Source: Rickettsiales bacterium (GTDB taxonomy: Bacteria > Pseudomonadota > Alphaproteobacteria > G027485855). From it: a DNA stretch of 64,000 nt. Each line of letters begins with the position of its first letter. Positions within the stretch are counted from its first letter, which is position 1. The notes under the pieces were generated by a model. That model saw only the letters and a list, made by a program, of their open reading frames with translations, was not told where the DNA came from and ran no database searches. The DNA is taken from NCBI GenBank assembly GCA_027485855.1, contig JAIXQD010000030.1:209468-273467 (forward strand), in the 5' to 3' direction. A program made the position numbers and the translations under genes. Below are positions 8,229 through 16,919 of this stretch, piece after piece.

Positions 8229-8825
8229 ATGTCTTTTGCAGCTCTGTCTCTCGCTCGCCTTTGTCGCCAGCTTAAAAAGCGTGATGGCGTCACCATGCTT
8301 GAATTTGCGCTGATTGTGCCAGTGCTGGTAACCTTGCTGGTGGCTATTATTGAATTGTCACTCATTTATATGACGCAAGCTCTTATGGAAAATGCCAGTG
8401 CCAGTGCCTCACGCTTGGGCAAGACTGGTTATGTGGCCTCAGGCATGACGCGCGAGCAAACAATTTTGGCCGATTTGCAGCGGTTTAATAATCAGCTGTT
8501 TCGTGTCGATGAAATGTCGGTGACGTCTTTATCTTATGCGCGCATTCAAGATATCGGCCAGCCCGAACCCTTTGTTGATGCAAACCACAATAACCAGTGG
8601 GACACCACTGAGCGTTACGACGATATCAACAATAACGGCCAGTACGATACCGACCAAGGCACCCCTGGTTATGGCGGCTCGGGCAATGTGGTGGTGTTCA
8701 CCTTGGCCTATCCGTGGCGCATTATGACGCCGCTTTTAGGCGAGGCTTTGGGCGAGGGCGGTGTGCGTGTTTTATCGGCGCGGATGGTTGTTAAAAATGA
8801 GCCTTATGATGAATCCGCATTTTAG
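8229..8825 (+). CDS. TadE-like pilus assembly protein with DxNxNxxxD loops
   Basis: 198-residue pseudopilin-like protein of the Tad (tight adherence) system. The N-terminal RDGVTMLEFALIVPVLVTLLVAIIEL is the TadE type: a basic residue before a prepilin-like Glu and a single membrane helix. The rest is extracytoplasmic. At about residues 117-145 there are two Asp/Asn-rich loops, DANHNNQWD and DINNNGQYD, which look like calcium-binding EF-hand or thrombospondin-type-3 loops; that is unusual for TadE. It overlaps the next gene by about 30 bases. Exact start is uncertain. Confidence 0.75.
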   Translation: MSFAALSLARLCRQLKKRDGVTMLEFALIVPVLVTLLVAIIELSLIYMTQALMENASASASRLGKTGYVASGMTREQTILADLQRFNNQLFRVDEMSVTSLSYARIQDIGQPEPFVDANHNNQWDTTERYDDINNNGQYDTDQGTPGYGGSGNVVVFTLAYPWRIMTPLLGEALGEGGVRVLSARMVVKNEPYDESAF

Positions 8826-9381
8826 ACGCGGCATTGCCAGCTTTAAAAGCAGACGCGGCATTGCTGCGGTTGAATTCGCACTCACTTTGCCCATTTTGGT
8901 GTTGTTGCTGTTGGGTGTTATTGAAACCACGCGTTGGCTGCTCATGAACCAGAAGATTGATAAAATCGCTTATTCGCTGGCTGACCTTGTGGCGCAAGGA
9001 CAAGAAGATACTGTTTATACCGCCGATTTAGATGTGCTGGCGGCGGCGGCCACGCAAATTATGCACCCTTATATTTTTCGTAATGGGCAAATTATTTTTT
9101 CGGCAGTCAGAAAATCGCCTAATTTGCCGGCAAAAGTATTGTGGCAATATCGGCCCGATACCGGGCCTGCGTCAGTTAGCCGGCTCGGTCGCACCAATGA
9201 TGATGCAACCCTGCCCGATGGTTTTGTTTTGCAAGATAATGAAATGCTGATAGCGGCCGAAGTTTATTTTGAGCCTTATTCATTATTTGTGGGCGCGCCC
9301 AATATTTTTGCGCCCATGTATCGGCGGGCTTTTTATGCGCCGCGGGTGGGCACGCTGCAAACATTGGTCGATAATAATTAG
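8797..9381 (+). CDS. TadE/TadF-like pilus assembly protein
   Basis: About 194 residues. It has the TadE-type N-terminus RRGIAAVEFALTLPILVLLLLGVIETT with one membrane helix and an extracytoplasmic domain. Its start lies inside the preceding TadE gene; 8797 is chosen from several in-frame ATGs (8761, 8797, 8806, 8809) because the family usually has a short basic stretch before the helix. It is followed 24 bases later by the TadG-like gene with an AGGGAGG ribosome site. TadE, TadF and TadG are minor pseudopilins; the motor, secretin and major pilin genes are not in this window. Confidence 0.72.
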   Translation: MSLMMNPHFRRGIASFKSRRGIAAVEFALTLPILVLLLLGVIETTRWLLMNQKIDKIAYSLADLVAQGQEDTVYTADLDVLAAAATQIMHPYIFRNGQIIFSAVRKSPNLPAKVLWQYRPDTGPASVSRLGRTNDDATLPDGFVLQDNEMLIAAEVYFEPYSLFVGAPNIFAPMYRRAFYAPRVGTLQTLVDNN

Positions 9382-9405
9382 CGCATAAAAATTAGGGAGG
9401 TTGCC

Positions 9406-11646
9406 ATGCTCAGATTTTGCCCCAATCAATTGGTGCGTCAATTAGTGCGCCAATTGGCGTCTAAGCGTGGTGCGGTGCTGCCGATGGTGGCGTTAAGCTT
9501 TATGGCCTTGTCGGGCTTTGTCGGGCTTGGCATTGATGTGGGGCGCGTTAAAACCGCCGAGTCGCGTCTGGCCAATGCGCTTGATGCGGCAGCGCTGGCG
9601 GTGAGTAATAAAATAAATAGCAGCGCCGATTTAAAGATTGAGGTTGAGCGTTATTTAGATCTCAATTTTGTTTCTACCACAGCGGGCGCCACGCTCACTT
9701 GGGTTAATGTTGAGAAAGCCAATAATAATACGGTGGTCAAGCTAGATGCGCGCGCTAAGGTTGATACAACTTTTATGCGCCTTTTTGGCATTAATGAGCG
9801 CGAATTTGCCGCACACAGTGAGGTCACGCGCGAAAATCGTGGCATGGAGCTGGTCTTGGTGCTGGATGTGACCGGCTCGATGTGGGGCAATAATAAATAT
9901 ATTTCGTTGCGCAATGCCGCAACCGATCTTATCAATATTGTTTTTGGCGATAATAGCAGCCTTGATAATTTATTTGTGGGCGTGGTGCCTTATAGCACTG
10001 CGGTTAATATTGGCCCAAGTCGTGAGGCTTGGGTGCAAAATCTCGATCTCACGCGTTATCCAAGCTCATATCCTGCGGCAGCCACCAAATGGAAGGGCTG
10101 TGTTGAAGAGCGCCTAACCCCACAAGATGTCAGCGATGCGCCACCGCAAGCCGGCAATAGTGGCGCACAAATTGCCAGCCGCTTTCCGATGTATTTTTGG
10201 GCCGATACAGTGGCTGCCCAAGATAATAATTGGATTAGCGATGGCGTCATTAGCATCAATCTAACCAATAGTGGCAATGGTTATGTCAGCGCCCCCACTG
10301 TCACACTCACGGGCGGTGATGGCACAGGCGCCACTGCCACTGCTAACCTTGCGGGTAATGGCACATTGTCTAGCATCACTGTTGCTAACCCGGGTGAGGG
10401 CTATACCGTGGCACCAACCGTGACTTTTACCGGCGGCAATGCGGCGCTGGCCAGCGGCACTGCGGCTATCAGTAATGGGCGCTTAAGCAGCATTACGGTG
10501 ACACAAGCGGGCGCCGGCTATACCACAGCACCAACCGTAACCATAACAGGTGGTGGTGTGCAGCAGGCCACAGCGACAGCCACTGTGAGTGGTGGGCGGG
10601 TTACGTCTATTACAGTCACCAATGGCGGGCAAGGCTATACCAGCGCGCCTAGCATTAGCTTTAGTGGTGGTGGGGGCAGCTCGGCTGCGGCCACAGCCAT
10701 TGTCAGTAATGGCCGCATTACTTCAATTAATGTCACCAATCAGGGGCGTAATTATACGTCTGCGCCAACAGTCAATGTAAGCACCAGCGCCGTGCAGCAG
10801 GCGGTTGCCCGCGCTAACATCAGCAATGGCCGCGTCACTAGTTTTACTATAACGCAGCAGGGGCGTGGTTATACCAGCGTGCCCACCGTGACGCTGACGG
10901 GTGGCGTGGTGATACAAGCCTTTACGCCAGCCACGGCCACAGCCACCGTTGGCTCGGCGGTAACGCTCAATGAAAGCGCTGGCTATAGCGACTCTGCGGC
11001 GCGTGGCCCCAATGTCGGTTGCCCCAATGAGGTTCTGCCCTTTACCAGCAACAAACAAACCACCTTAGATTATATCGCCACATTAGTGCCGTGGAATAAG
11101 GGCGGTACGATGTCGAATATCGGCATGGCTTGGGGCTGGCGCATGATTTCGCCTTTGTGGCGTGGCGTGGGCTGGGGGCATCAGCAGGTGAATGGCGAAA
11201 ATATTTTGCCCTTGGACTATAACAGCCCGCTGATGGATAAGGTGGTGGTGCTGATGACCGATGGTGAAAACCAATTTTACGATAGCATCGGCGCCGACCC
11301 ATTTTATTCGGACTATACTTCAATGTTGCGTTTGGGTTTAACCACCGATGGCGGGCGGAGCGATATTAATAGCCGCGATTGGGATACCTCACGCCGCGCG
11401 CTTAATAATAAAACCGCGCAACTCTGCACGGCGATGAAAGCCGCTGGAATTACCATTTATACTGTCACTTTTCAGCTCGGTAATAACACCGCCCAAAACG
11501 AGGCGCGCACCATGTTTCGTAATTGTGCCAGCAAGCCCGAATATTATTTTGACGCTGAGAGCCAAGCCGGTGGCGCCACTGTCGATTTGCGCACGGCCTT
11601 TAAACAAATCGGCGATAGCTTGGCCAATTTACATATCAGCCGGTAA
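9406..11646 (+). CDS. TadG-like pilus protein: vWA domain interrupted by six inserted repeats
   Basis: 746-residue protein. The N-terminus (about 25-75) has the Tad-type helix KRGAVLPMVALSFMALSGFVGLGIDVGR. A von Willebrand A domain begins at about residue 150 with a MIDAS-like DVTGSM (Asp155) and resumes near residue 530, with MTDGEN at about 616-621. Between these halves, residues about 280-525, are six 38-40 residue repeats with the consensus RVTSITVTNGGxGYTSAPTV, Thr/Ser/Gly-rich and of adhesin type. Standard TadG proteins lack such an insert. Residues 5-15 are encoded by three 12-bp tandem units. The 3' end overlaps the convergent histidine kinase gene by 18 bases. Confidence 0.78.
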   Translation: MLRFCPNQLVRQLVRQLASKRGAVLPMVALSFMALSGFVGLGIDVGRVKTAESRLANALDAAALAVSNKINSSADLKIEVERYLDLNFVSTTAGATLTWVNVEKANNNTVVKLDARAKVDTTFMRLFGINEREFAAHSEVTRENRGMELVLVLDVTGSMWGNNKYISLRNAATDLINIVFGDNSSLDNLFVGVVPYSTAVNIGPSREAWVQNLDLTRYPSSYPAAATKWKGCVEERLTPQDVSDAPPQAGNSGAQIASRFPMYFWADTVAAQDNNWISDGVISINLTNSGNGYVSAPTVTLTGGDGTGATATANLAGNGTLSSITVANPGEGYTVAPTVTFTGGNAALASGTAAISNGRLSSITVTQAGAGYTTAPTVTITGGGVQQATATATVSGGRVTSITVTNGGQGYTSAPSISFSGGGGSSAAATAIVSNGRITSINVTNQGRNYTSAPTVNVSTSAVQQAVARANISNGRVTSFTITQQGRGYTSVPTVTLTGGVVIQAFTPATATATVGSAVTLNESAGYSDSAARGPNVGCPNEVLPFTSNKQTTLDYIATLVPWNKGGTMSNIGMAWGWRMISPLWRGVGWGHQQVNGENILPLDYNSPLMDKVVVLMTDGENQFYDSIGADPFYSDYTSMLRLGLTTDGGRSDINSRDWDTSRRALNNKTAQLCTAMKAAGITIYTVTFQLGNNTAQNEARTMFRNCASKPEYYFDAESQAGGATVDLRTAFKQIGDSLANLHISR
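10237..10965 (+). repeat. Six in-frame repeats (about 117 bp each) inside the TadG-like gene
   Basis: Each copy encodes about 39 residues with a GxGYTSAPTVT core followed by TGGG, ATATA and a turn SNG before the next TSITVT strand. Copies are diverged at DNA level, so they are old or have been under diversifying change. The predicted all-beta nature and Thr/Gly richness resemble repeats of large bacterial adhesins. Confidence 0.85.
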
Positions 11647-13002
11647 AATAATGCTGGCGCGTAAGCCGCCCATAGCACTTTGATTAAGGGCAATATCGCC
11701 GCCATGCATGCGGGCAATATCGCGGGCAATGGTCAGACCAAGGCCAACCCCGCCACTGCCGGGGCTGCGGGCGGCATCAAGCCTGGTGAAGGCTTTAAAT
11801 ACTTGCTCATGCTGCTCGGCCGCAATGCCTGGGCCATCATCATCCAGATGAATTTGCACAGTGTGGCCGACAATTTCGACCGATAGTTTAGCGTGCGTGG
11901 CATAGCGCAACGCATTGCCAATTAAATTATCAAGGCAGCGGCGCAGCGCAAAGGGCCGTGCCGAAAGATTGATATTGGCCGGCGCTTCAAGCTGCAAGGT
12001 GCGGCCTTGTCGGGCGGCTTGCTGTACGGCCTCTTGCAACAGTTTGGGTAAATCAATTTGTTGAATGCGCTCTTCTACTTCGCCACGGGCAAAATCAAGA
12101 TAGGCATCACACATTTGCTGCATTTCCTGCACGTCGCTTTTTAGCCCTTCGGCTGCGCTTTTTAGCCCTTCGGTGGCGGGGCTGCTGTTTATTAGCTCAA
12201 GCTGCAATTTCATGCGGGTGAGGGGTGTGCGTAAATCATGTGAGATACCCGCCAGCATGGCGGTGCGTTGGCTAATTTGCCGGCGGATACGGTCACGCAT
12301 CACTAAAAAAGCCACGGCCGCACGCCGCACTTCAAGCGCGCCCTCGGGCTTAAAATGCAATGCTTCTTGGTTGCGGCCAAAGGCCTCGGCGGCATCGGCC
12401 AAGCGATGAATCGGCCGAATTTGATTGCGCAAAAAAACTATCGCCACAGCAAAAAGCGTGAGCGCGCTGCCCAACATCCAGCCAATAAAAATGGTGCTGG
12501 TGGGAGTGTAAAGCCGTCGCTCGGGGCATAAAATACGCAATGCCCCTTGCGGGAGTTGCACGTCAATGCCAATCCATTCAGGGGCGGCATTGCGGTCGAT
12601 ATTAAATTTGAGCGGTGCGTCATTTTTGGGCAGGCGCTCTTGGAGCGCTTGCTGCAACATGGTTTCGGCCAAGGTGCCGCGGCTGGCTTTGGCGGGGGCG
12701 ATTTGTGCTTGCGGCTCAAACCGAATTTGAAAATCAGTGGCGCTGGCAATATTGGCCAAGGCCGCGCCTTGCTCGGTAGCGTTGCTGCTGCGTGTAACGG
12801 CATCAACCACAAGCCGCACTTCGCCTGCAACCGCCACCGCTAAACGATTAGATACAGTCGTCCAGTGGCGGTCGTAAAAAACAAAAGTCGCCACGGTTTG
12901 TGCGAGCACCAGCGGCACCAGCAAAATCATCACGGTGCGGCCAAACAAAGTGCGTGGCAAAAAGCGCTTCGACCAAAGCAGGGTTGGTGCAAAGAGGCTC
13001 AT
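11629..13002 (-). CDS. EnvZ-type sensor histidine kinase
   Basis: 457-residue membrane kinase. It has two membrane helices (about 22-42 and 170-190) enclosing a periplasmic domain of about 125 residues, then HAMP, then the dimerisation/phosphoacceptor helix GISHDLRTPLTRMKL with His255. The catalytic domain has N box NLIGNALRYA, G1 DDGPGIA and G2 GGVGLGLTIAR. A seven-residue duplication EGLKSAAEGLKS after the H box is encoded by a 21-bp tandem repeat (about 12136-12177). It overlaps the response regulator upstream by 4 bases (co-transcribed). The signal is unknown; osmolarity or envelope stress would fit the family. Confidence 0.9.
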   Translation of the reverse strand: MSLFAPTLLWSKRFLPRTLFGRTVMILLVPLVLAQTVATFVFYDRHWTTVSNRLAVAVAGEVRLVVDAVTRSSNATEQGAALANIASATDFQIRFEPQAQIAPAKASRGTLAETMLQQALQERLPKNDAPLKFNIDRNAAPEWIGIDVQLPQGALRILCPERRLYTPTSTIFIGWMLGSALTLFAVAIVFLRNQIRPIHRLADAAEAFGRNQEALHFKPEGALEVRRAAVAFLVMRDRIRRQISQRTAMLAGISHDLRTPLTRMKLQLELINSSPATEGLKSAAEGLKSDVQEMQQMCDAYLDFARGEVEERIQQIDLPKLLQEAVQQAARQGRTLQLEAPANINLSARPFALRRCLDNLIGNALRYATHAKLSVEIVGHTVQIHLDDDGPGIAAEQHEQVFKAFTRLDAARSPGSGGVGLGLTIARDIARMHGGDIALNQSAMGGLRASIILPADM

Positions 13003-13694
13003 TCGGCATCCGCATAAAGCACATAACCCTCACCGCGCACCGTTTGTAAATAGCGTGGCGTTTTGGGGTCGGTTTCTAATTTACGCCGCAGACGGGTGAT
13101 TTGCACATCAATGGCGCGCACATCGCCGCGGCTTTTAGATAAATCGGCCAATTGCTCGCGGGTGAGGGGTTGGCCTAAATTTTCGGTGAGGATACGCAGC
13201 AAGTTGCTTTCGGCGGTGGTGAGTTTTTGTGTGTGCGCGCCATCTTCAAGCAGGCCCAAGCTTGCGGCAAATTGCCAGCGACCAAAGCGCAGCCTTGGGG
13301 CTTCGCGCCGCAGCTTGGCCACACGGCGCAAAATGGCTTGCAAGCGCAGCAGCAATTCACGCGGCTCGAAGGGCTTGGGCAGATAATCATCGGCGCCTGC
13401 TTCAAGGCCGGCAATGCGGTCGGGGGCGTCGCCCATGGCGGTGAGCAGCAACACCGGCAAGGTGCCTTGGCTGCGAATAAAGCGCGTTAAACTTAGGCCG
13501 TCTTCTTTGGGCATCATCACATCGCACACGGCTGCATCAAATTGAAAGAGCGGCAGCAAGGCGCGTGCATCGGCGGCATTGGCGGCGGTGCTCACTAAAA
13601 ATTGTTGCTCGCGCAGATAGCTGGCCAAAAGCTCGCGCAGGCGCGGGTCGTCGTCAATGACCAGCAAATGCGGCTGTTGCAAAAAATCATTCAT
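12999..13694 (-). CDS. OmpR-family response regulator
   Basis: 231-residue regulator. The receiver domain has acidic residues DDD at 14-16, phosphoacceptor Asp58 (CDVMMP), Thr in LLTAMG and Lys in LPKPF. The C-terminal winged helix has SRGDVRAIDVQITRLRRKLE and the closing TVRGEGYVL. It works with the kinase encoded immediately downstream. The start region is peculiar: the 5' end of the gene has been tandemly duplicated upstream, giving a mini-ORF whose TGA overlaps this ATG. Targets cannot be told from sequence. Confidence 0.92.
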   Translation of the reverse strand: MNDFLQQPHLLVIDDDPRLRELLASYLREQQFLVSTAANAADARALLPLFQFDAAVCDVMMPKEDGLSLTRFIRSQGTLPVLLLTAMGDAPDRIAGLEAGADDYLPKPFEPRELLLRLQAILRRVAKLRREAPRLRFGRWQFAASLGLLEDGAHTQKLTTAESNLLRILTENLGQPLTREQLADLSKSRGDVRAIDVQITRLRRKLETDPKTPRYLQTVRGEGYVLYADAE

Positions 13695-13723
13695 AGTATT
13701 TCATTCATGGGCATTTCATTCAT
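13691..13723 (-). promoter_or_regulatory. Ten-codon mini-ORF coupled by ATGA to the response regulator
   Basis: ATG at 13723 opens the peptide MNEMPMNEIL, whose TGA (13693-13691) overlaps the regulator's ATG (13694-13692). It is made of two 15-bp copies (13698-13727 on the plus strand) of the regulator's own start region. No clear Shine-Dalgarno site lies directly before 13694, so ribosomes may reach the gene by termination and reinitiation. Function is inferred. Confidence 0.5.
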
Positions 13724-13892
13724 GGGCACTTTATAGGTGTTTTTATGCTGCAACGCAAAGAGGCTTATATTTATCTTGCGTGCGCTGGCACTTTTTTGCA
13801 ATCTGCACCGCTTGATTTGTGCGCCGCACATTAGCGACAATGAATATTCAATTTAACCTGCGCATTTACTGGCGCACCCCAAAGGAGCCACT

Positions 13893-14789
13893 ATGACTTT
13901 GCTGCCCTATGATGATCGCGATGGCTTAATCTGGCTTGATGGCCAAATGGTGCAGTGGCGTGAGGCAAAAATTCATGTGCTCACCCACGGCTTGCATTAT
14001 GCCAGCGCGGTGTTTGAGGGCGAGCGCGCTTATGGCGGGCGTATTTTTAAACTGCATGAGCACAGCCAGCGTTTGATTAAATCGGCCGAAATTATGGGCA
14101 TGATTGTGCCCTACACCGCCGAACAAATCGACGAGGCCTGCAATGCGGTGCTGGCGGCCAATAAGCATGTTGATGCCTATGTGCGGCCCGTCGTGTGGCG
14201 TGGCGCCGAGCAAATGGGTGTGTCGGCACCTAAAACCAAAATTCACCTCGCCATCGCCACTTGGACCGATTGGGTGCATTATTTTAATGCCGAAGCAAAA
14301 ATGCGTGGCCTGAAACTCACTTGGGCCAAATGGGCGCGGCCAGCACCCAACACGGCGCCCACAGCGGCAAAGGCTGTTGGCAATTATGGTATTGCCACTT
14401 TATGTAAACATGCGGCCGAGGCTGAAGGCTGCAATGACGCGCTGATGCTGGATTGGCGCGGCCAAGTGGCCGAGGCCACCGGCGCCAATTTCTTTATGGT
14501 GAAGGATGGCAAATTACACACGCCCATCCCCGAATGCTTTTTGGATGGTATCACCCGCCAAACCGTGATTGAGCTGGCGCGGCAGCGTAATATCACCGTG
14601 GTTGAGCGGGCGATTTGGCCGGATGAACTCAAAACCGCCGATGAGATGTTTTTAACCGGCACCGCGGCTGAAATAGCCCCCATCACCCAATTGGGCGAGT
14701 GGAGCTATAAGGTGGGCACACTTACGCAAGCCCTTATGAGCGATTACAGCAATTTGGTGCGGGCGCATCAGGGCAGTGCGGCGGCATAA
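13893..14789 (+). CDS. ilvE: Branched-chain amino acid aminotransferase
   Basis: 298-residue PLP fold-type IV transaminase exchanging amino groups between glutamate and the branched-chain 2-oxo acids. The substrate-side motif HGLHYASAVFEGERAY is at about residues 33-48, the PLP lysine is Lys160 in AAKAVGNYG, and the phosphate-binding EATGANFFMVKDGKL and TGTAAEIAPI follow. Length fits IlvE. An AAAGGAG site lies 6 bases before ATG 13893. D-amino-acid transaminase is the nearest alternative but the VFEGERAY motif favours IlvE. Confidence 0.92.
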   Translation: MTLLPYDDRDGLIWLDGQMVQWREAKIHVLTHGLHYASAVFEGERAYGGRIFKLHEHSQRLIKSAEIMGMIVPYTAEQIDEACNAVLAANKHVDAYVRPVVWRGAEQMGVSAPKTKIHLAIATWTDWVHYFNAEAKMRGLKLTWAKWARPAPNTAPTAAKAVGNYGIATLCKHAAEAEGCNDALMLDWRGQVAEATGANFFMVKDGKLHTPIPECFLDGITRQTVIELARQRNITVVERAIWPDELKTADEMFLTGTAAEIAPITQLGEWSYKVGTLTQALMSDYSNLVRAHQGSAAA

Positions 14790-14839
14790 ATCTTTGCGGC
14801 TTTAAGCATTTTGCCATAAAAGCTCTATTAGGGTGTGGT

Positions 14840-15793
14840 ATGGCAAAAATCTCTCAATCGCTGCGTTATATATATTTGGGCTTTTCGGTTGCTGTGCTAT
14901 CGGCCTGCACGGCGGTGGGCCTGTGGGCGGTGAATAGCCCGGCTATTTTGGGCGGCGGCTATTCTATCGAGACGCGGGCTTATGGCCCGCTGGCTATACA
15001 AAGACTCGATATTTATTGGCCCGATAATGCCGCAACAGCAAAAGGCGCGGCAGAGCCCCCCACAGCTAAAGCCCCAGCAGCTAAAGCACCCACACCTAAA
15101 GCCCCAACACACAAAGGCCCCACACCTAAAGGTTTCGTGTTTTTTATACATGGGGGCCGCTGGACCGAGGGCAAAAAAGAAGATTATCGTTTTATCGGCG
15201 CCTATTTTGCCCAACAGGGCTATGTGGTTATTATTCCTAACTACCGTAAATATCCGCAAGTGAAGTTCCCTGAATTAGTCGATGACGCAGCCAAAGCCTT
15301 GGCCTATGCCAGCACGCATATTGATGGGGTGTCGCAACATAGACTGCATCTTATGGGGCATTCATCGGGTGCGCATGTGGGGGCGCTGCTTGCGGCCGAT
15401 GCGCGCTATTTGGCCCGCGAAGGCAAAAAAGTAAATGATGTTATTGCCAGTTTTGTAGGCATTGCTGGCCCTTATGCCTTTACGCCCGACGCGCCAGATT
15501 TAATTGATATGTTTGGCCCGCCCGAAAAATATCCGCAGATGCAAGCCAGCAATTTTATTGATGGCACCGAACCCGCCATGTTGCTGCTGTGGGGACAGAA
15601 AGATAATCTGGTGGGCACAATCAATATTGAAAAAATGCAAGCGGCGATAAACAGCAAGCACGGCAAAGCCACGATTATCAGCTACCCCGCGCTTGATCAT
15701 GTTAGCCTTATCAGCACATTTTCTAAATTGGGGCCAAAGTCAGATTTGCCGCAAGATGTTTTAAATTTTATCGCGGCACATAAAACGCCATGA
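14840..15793 (+). CDS. Alpha/beta hydrolase (carboxylesterase-like), probable lipoprotein
   Basis: 317 residues. The N-terminus has a hydrophobic stretch ending in the lipobox-like LSAC (Cys at about 23), so it is probably lipid-anchored. Residues about 67-92 are a Pro/Ala/Lys tandem-repeat linker (APTPKAPTHK type). The hydrolase core follows: oxyanion HGG (FFIHGGRW), nucleophile elbow GHSSGAH, and a late DHVSL giving the catalytic His. This arrangement is that of the HSL/BD-FAE esterase group. It ends in an ATGA overlap with the DUF4345 gene. Substrate is unknown. Confidence 0.8.
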   Translation: MAKISQSLRYIYLGFSVAVLSACTAVGLWAVNSPAILGGGYSIETRAYGPLAIQRLDIYWPDNAATAKGAAEPPTAKAPAAKAPTPKAPTHKGPTPKGFVFFIHGGRWTEGKKEDYRFIGAYFAQQGYVVIIPNYRKYPQVKFPELVDDAAKALAYASTHIDGVSQHRLHLMGHSSGAHVGALLAADARYLAREGKKVNDVIASFVGIAGPYAFTPDAPDLIDMFGPPEKYPQMQASNFIDGTEPAMLLLWGQKDNLVGTINIEKMQAAINSKHGKATIISYPALDHVSLISTFSKLGPKSDLPQDVLNFIAAHKTP

Positions 15794-16203
15794 GGGCTCA
15801 ATATTTTGCCCGTGGTCATTTAATGAAGCGCGCTTTGCAAGGGGCGATTTTGCTGTGTGGGTGTGTGCCGGTTTTAGCGGGTGGCTTTGGCCTACTAATG
15901 GGCACTGGTTTTTTATCGGCCACAGCAGATATTTTGCTGAATAGCCATTTCCGTTATTTGTCGGGGCTGTTATTGATGATTGGCCTGCTATTTTGGAGCC
16001 TTGTGCCACACATCGAACAACGCGGCACAGCCATGCGTTTGCTGACTGCCATTGTGTTTGTTGGTGGTTTGGCACGGCTTTATGGCGTGCTGGTGGGCGA
16101 TGCGCTTACGCATTTTGTGCTATTCGCCCTTGCTATGGAGCTGTGCGTTACGCCATTGCTGTGCTGCTGGCAATGGCGCGTGGCGCGCTTTTATCGGCCT
16201 TAA
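15790..16203 (+). CDS. DUF4345 family membrane protein
   Basis: 137 residues with four hydrophobic segments. The pattern NSHFRYLSGLLLMIGLLFWSLVPHIEQRG followed by RLLTAIVFVGGLARL is characteristic of DUF4345 proteins. Function of the family is unknown. It is translationally coupled (ATGA at 15790-15793) to the esterase gene, so the two are probably one operon. It is convergent with the membrane-protein array, with 32 bases between stops. Confidence 0.75.
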   Translation: MRAQYFARGHLMKRALQGAILLCGCVPVLAGGFGLLMGTGFLSATADILLNSHFRYLSGLLLMIGLLFWSLVPHIEQRGTAMRLLTAIVFVGGLARLYGVLVGDALTHFVLFALAMELCVTPLLCCWQWRVARFYRP

Positions 16204-16235
16204 ATAAAGTAAATTGTCACTAGGCGCTTTCGCCT

Positions 16236-16919
16236 TTAAGCGCCTTCACCGGGGGCGGCCCCAGGGAGGCGCACTGTCACGCGCTTGTCACCAATAGTGC
16301 TGCGCGCTGGCCGGATGGCTGGCTCTATAACGGGTGCAGCAACAGCAATGGGTGCGGCTAATTGTGCGGGCTCGGCCTTTGCTTTTTGTGCTGCTTTTGC
16401 GGCGGCTTTTTCTGCTGCTTTTTCTGCTGCGGGGGCTTGCTTTTCTTGCGCCAGCACGGGGTTGCCAAACACAAGCTTAATGGGCGCAGTAATAGTTTGT
16501 ACAAATGCTTGTTTGAGGCTGTCGGAACCTTCGGCGGCTTTCATGCTATTTTTAACCACAAAACTAATTGGCCATAAAAGCGGTGAAGCGATCGGCGCAA
16601 AGAGCAAGAAGCCAGTTAAAAAAGCCTGCCCTTTGTTATTTTTGTAGGAGATATTTTCAATTTTATTCTCTTCCCATTTATAAAAATCTGATGAATTCTC
16701 ATCTGCTATAGCTCCTCGAAGGAGGCCTAACACTACTGCGCCAAAGCCGACACCCAAACCCCATAAGGGTAAGCCCGCTATAAAGGCCAGTGCCAGCCCT
16801 GCCAAAAGCGGCACGCCAAGCCAGCCAAAAAAGATACCAGCGGTGACACCATTATCGGCTGTTTTAGCTAATTGCTTTAGCCAATCTTCTTTGCTGATAG
16901 TTTGTGCGTGGTCGCTCAT
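16236..16919 (-). CDS. Tandem membrane-protein paralog 4 (last of array)
   Basis: 227 residues; not recognised as a known family. Layout: polar N-terminus with SKEDWLKQLAK, a hydrophobic hairpin (about 27-68), a conserved polar block FYKWEENKIENISYKNNK, a further hydrophobic stretch GFLLFAPIASPLLWPISFVVK, LFGNPVLAQEKQ-like segment, an Ala/Lys helix, AIAVAAPVIE and the invariant tail RPARSTIGDKRVTVRLPG plus AAPGEGA. An AAGGAGC site precedes the ATG. It is closest to paralogs at 17714 and 18435. Two membrane hairpins with both ends cytoplasmic is the simplest topology. Confidence 0.8.
   Translation of the reverse strand: MSDHAQTISKEDWLKQLAKTADNGVTAGIFFGWLGVPLLAGLALAFIAGLPLWGLGVGFGAVVLGLLRGAIADENSSDFYKWEENKIENISYKNNKGQAFLTGFLLFAPIASPLLWPISFVVKNSMKAAEGSDSLKQAFVQTITAPIKLVFGNPVLAQEKQAPAAEKAAEKAAAKAAQKAKAEPAQLAAPIAVAAPVIEPAIRPARSTIGDKRVTVRLPGAAPGEGA

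Noticed and set aside
10237..10965. Possible CRISPR-like periodic repeats
   Set aside because: Repeats are in frame, diverged, contiguous without spacers and encode the TadG-like protein insert.
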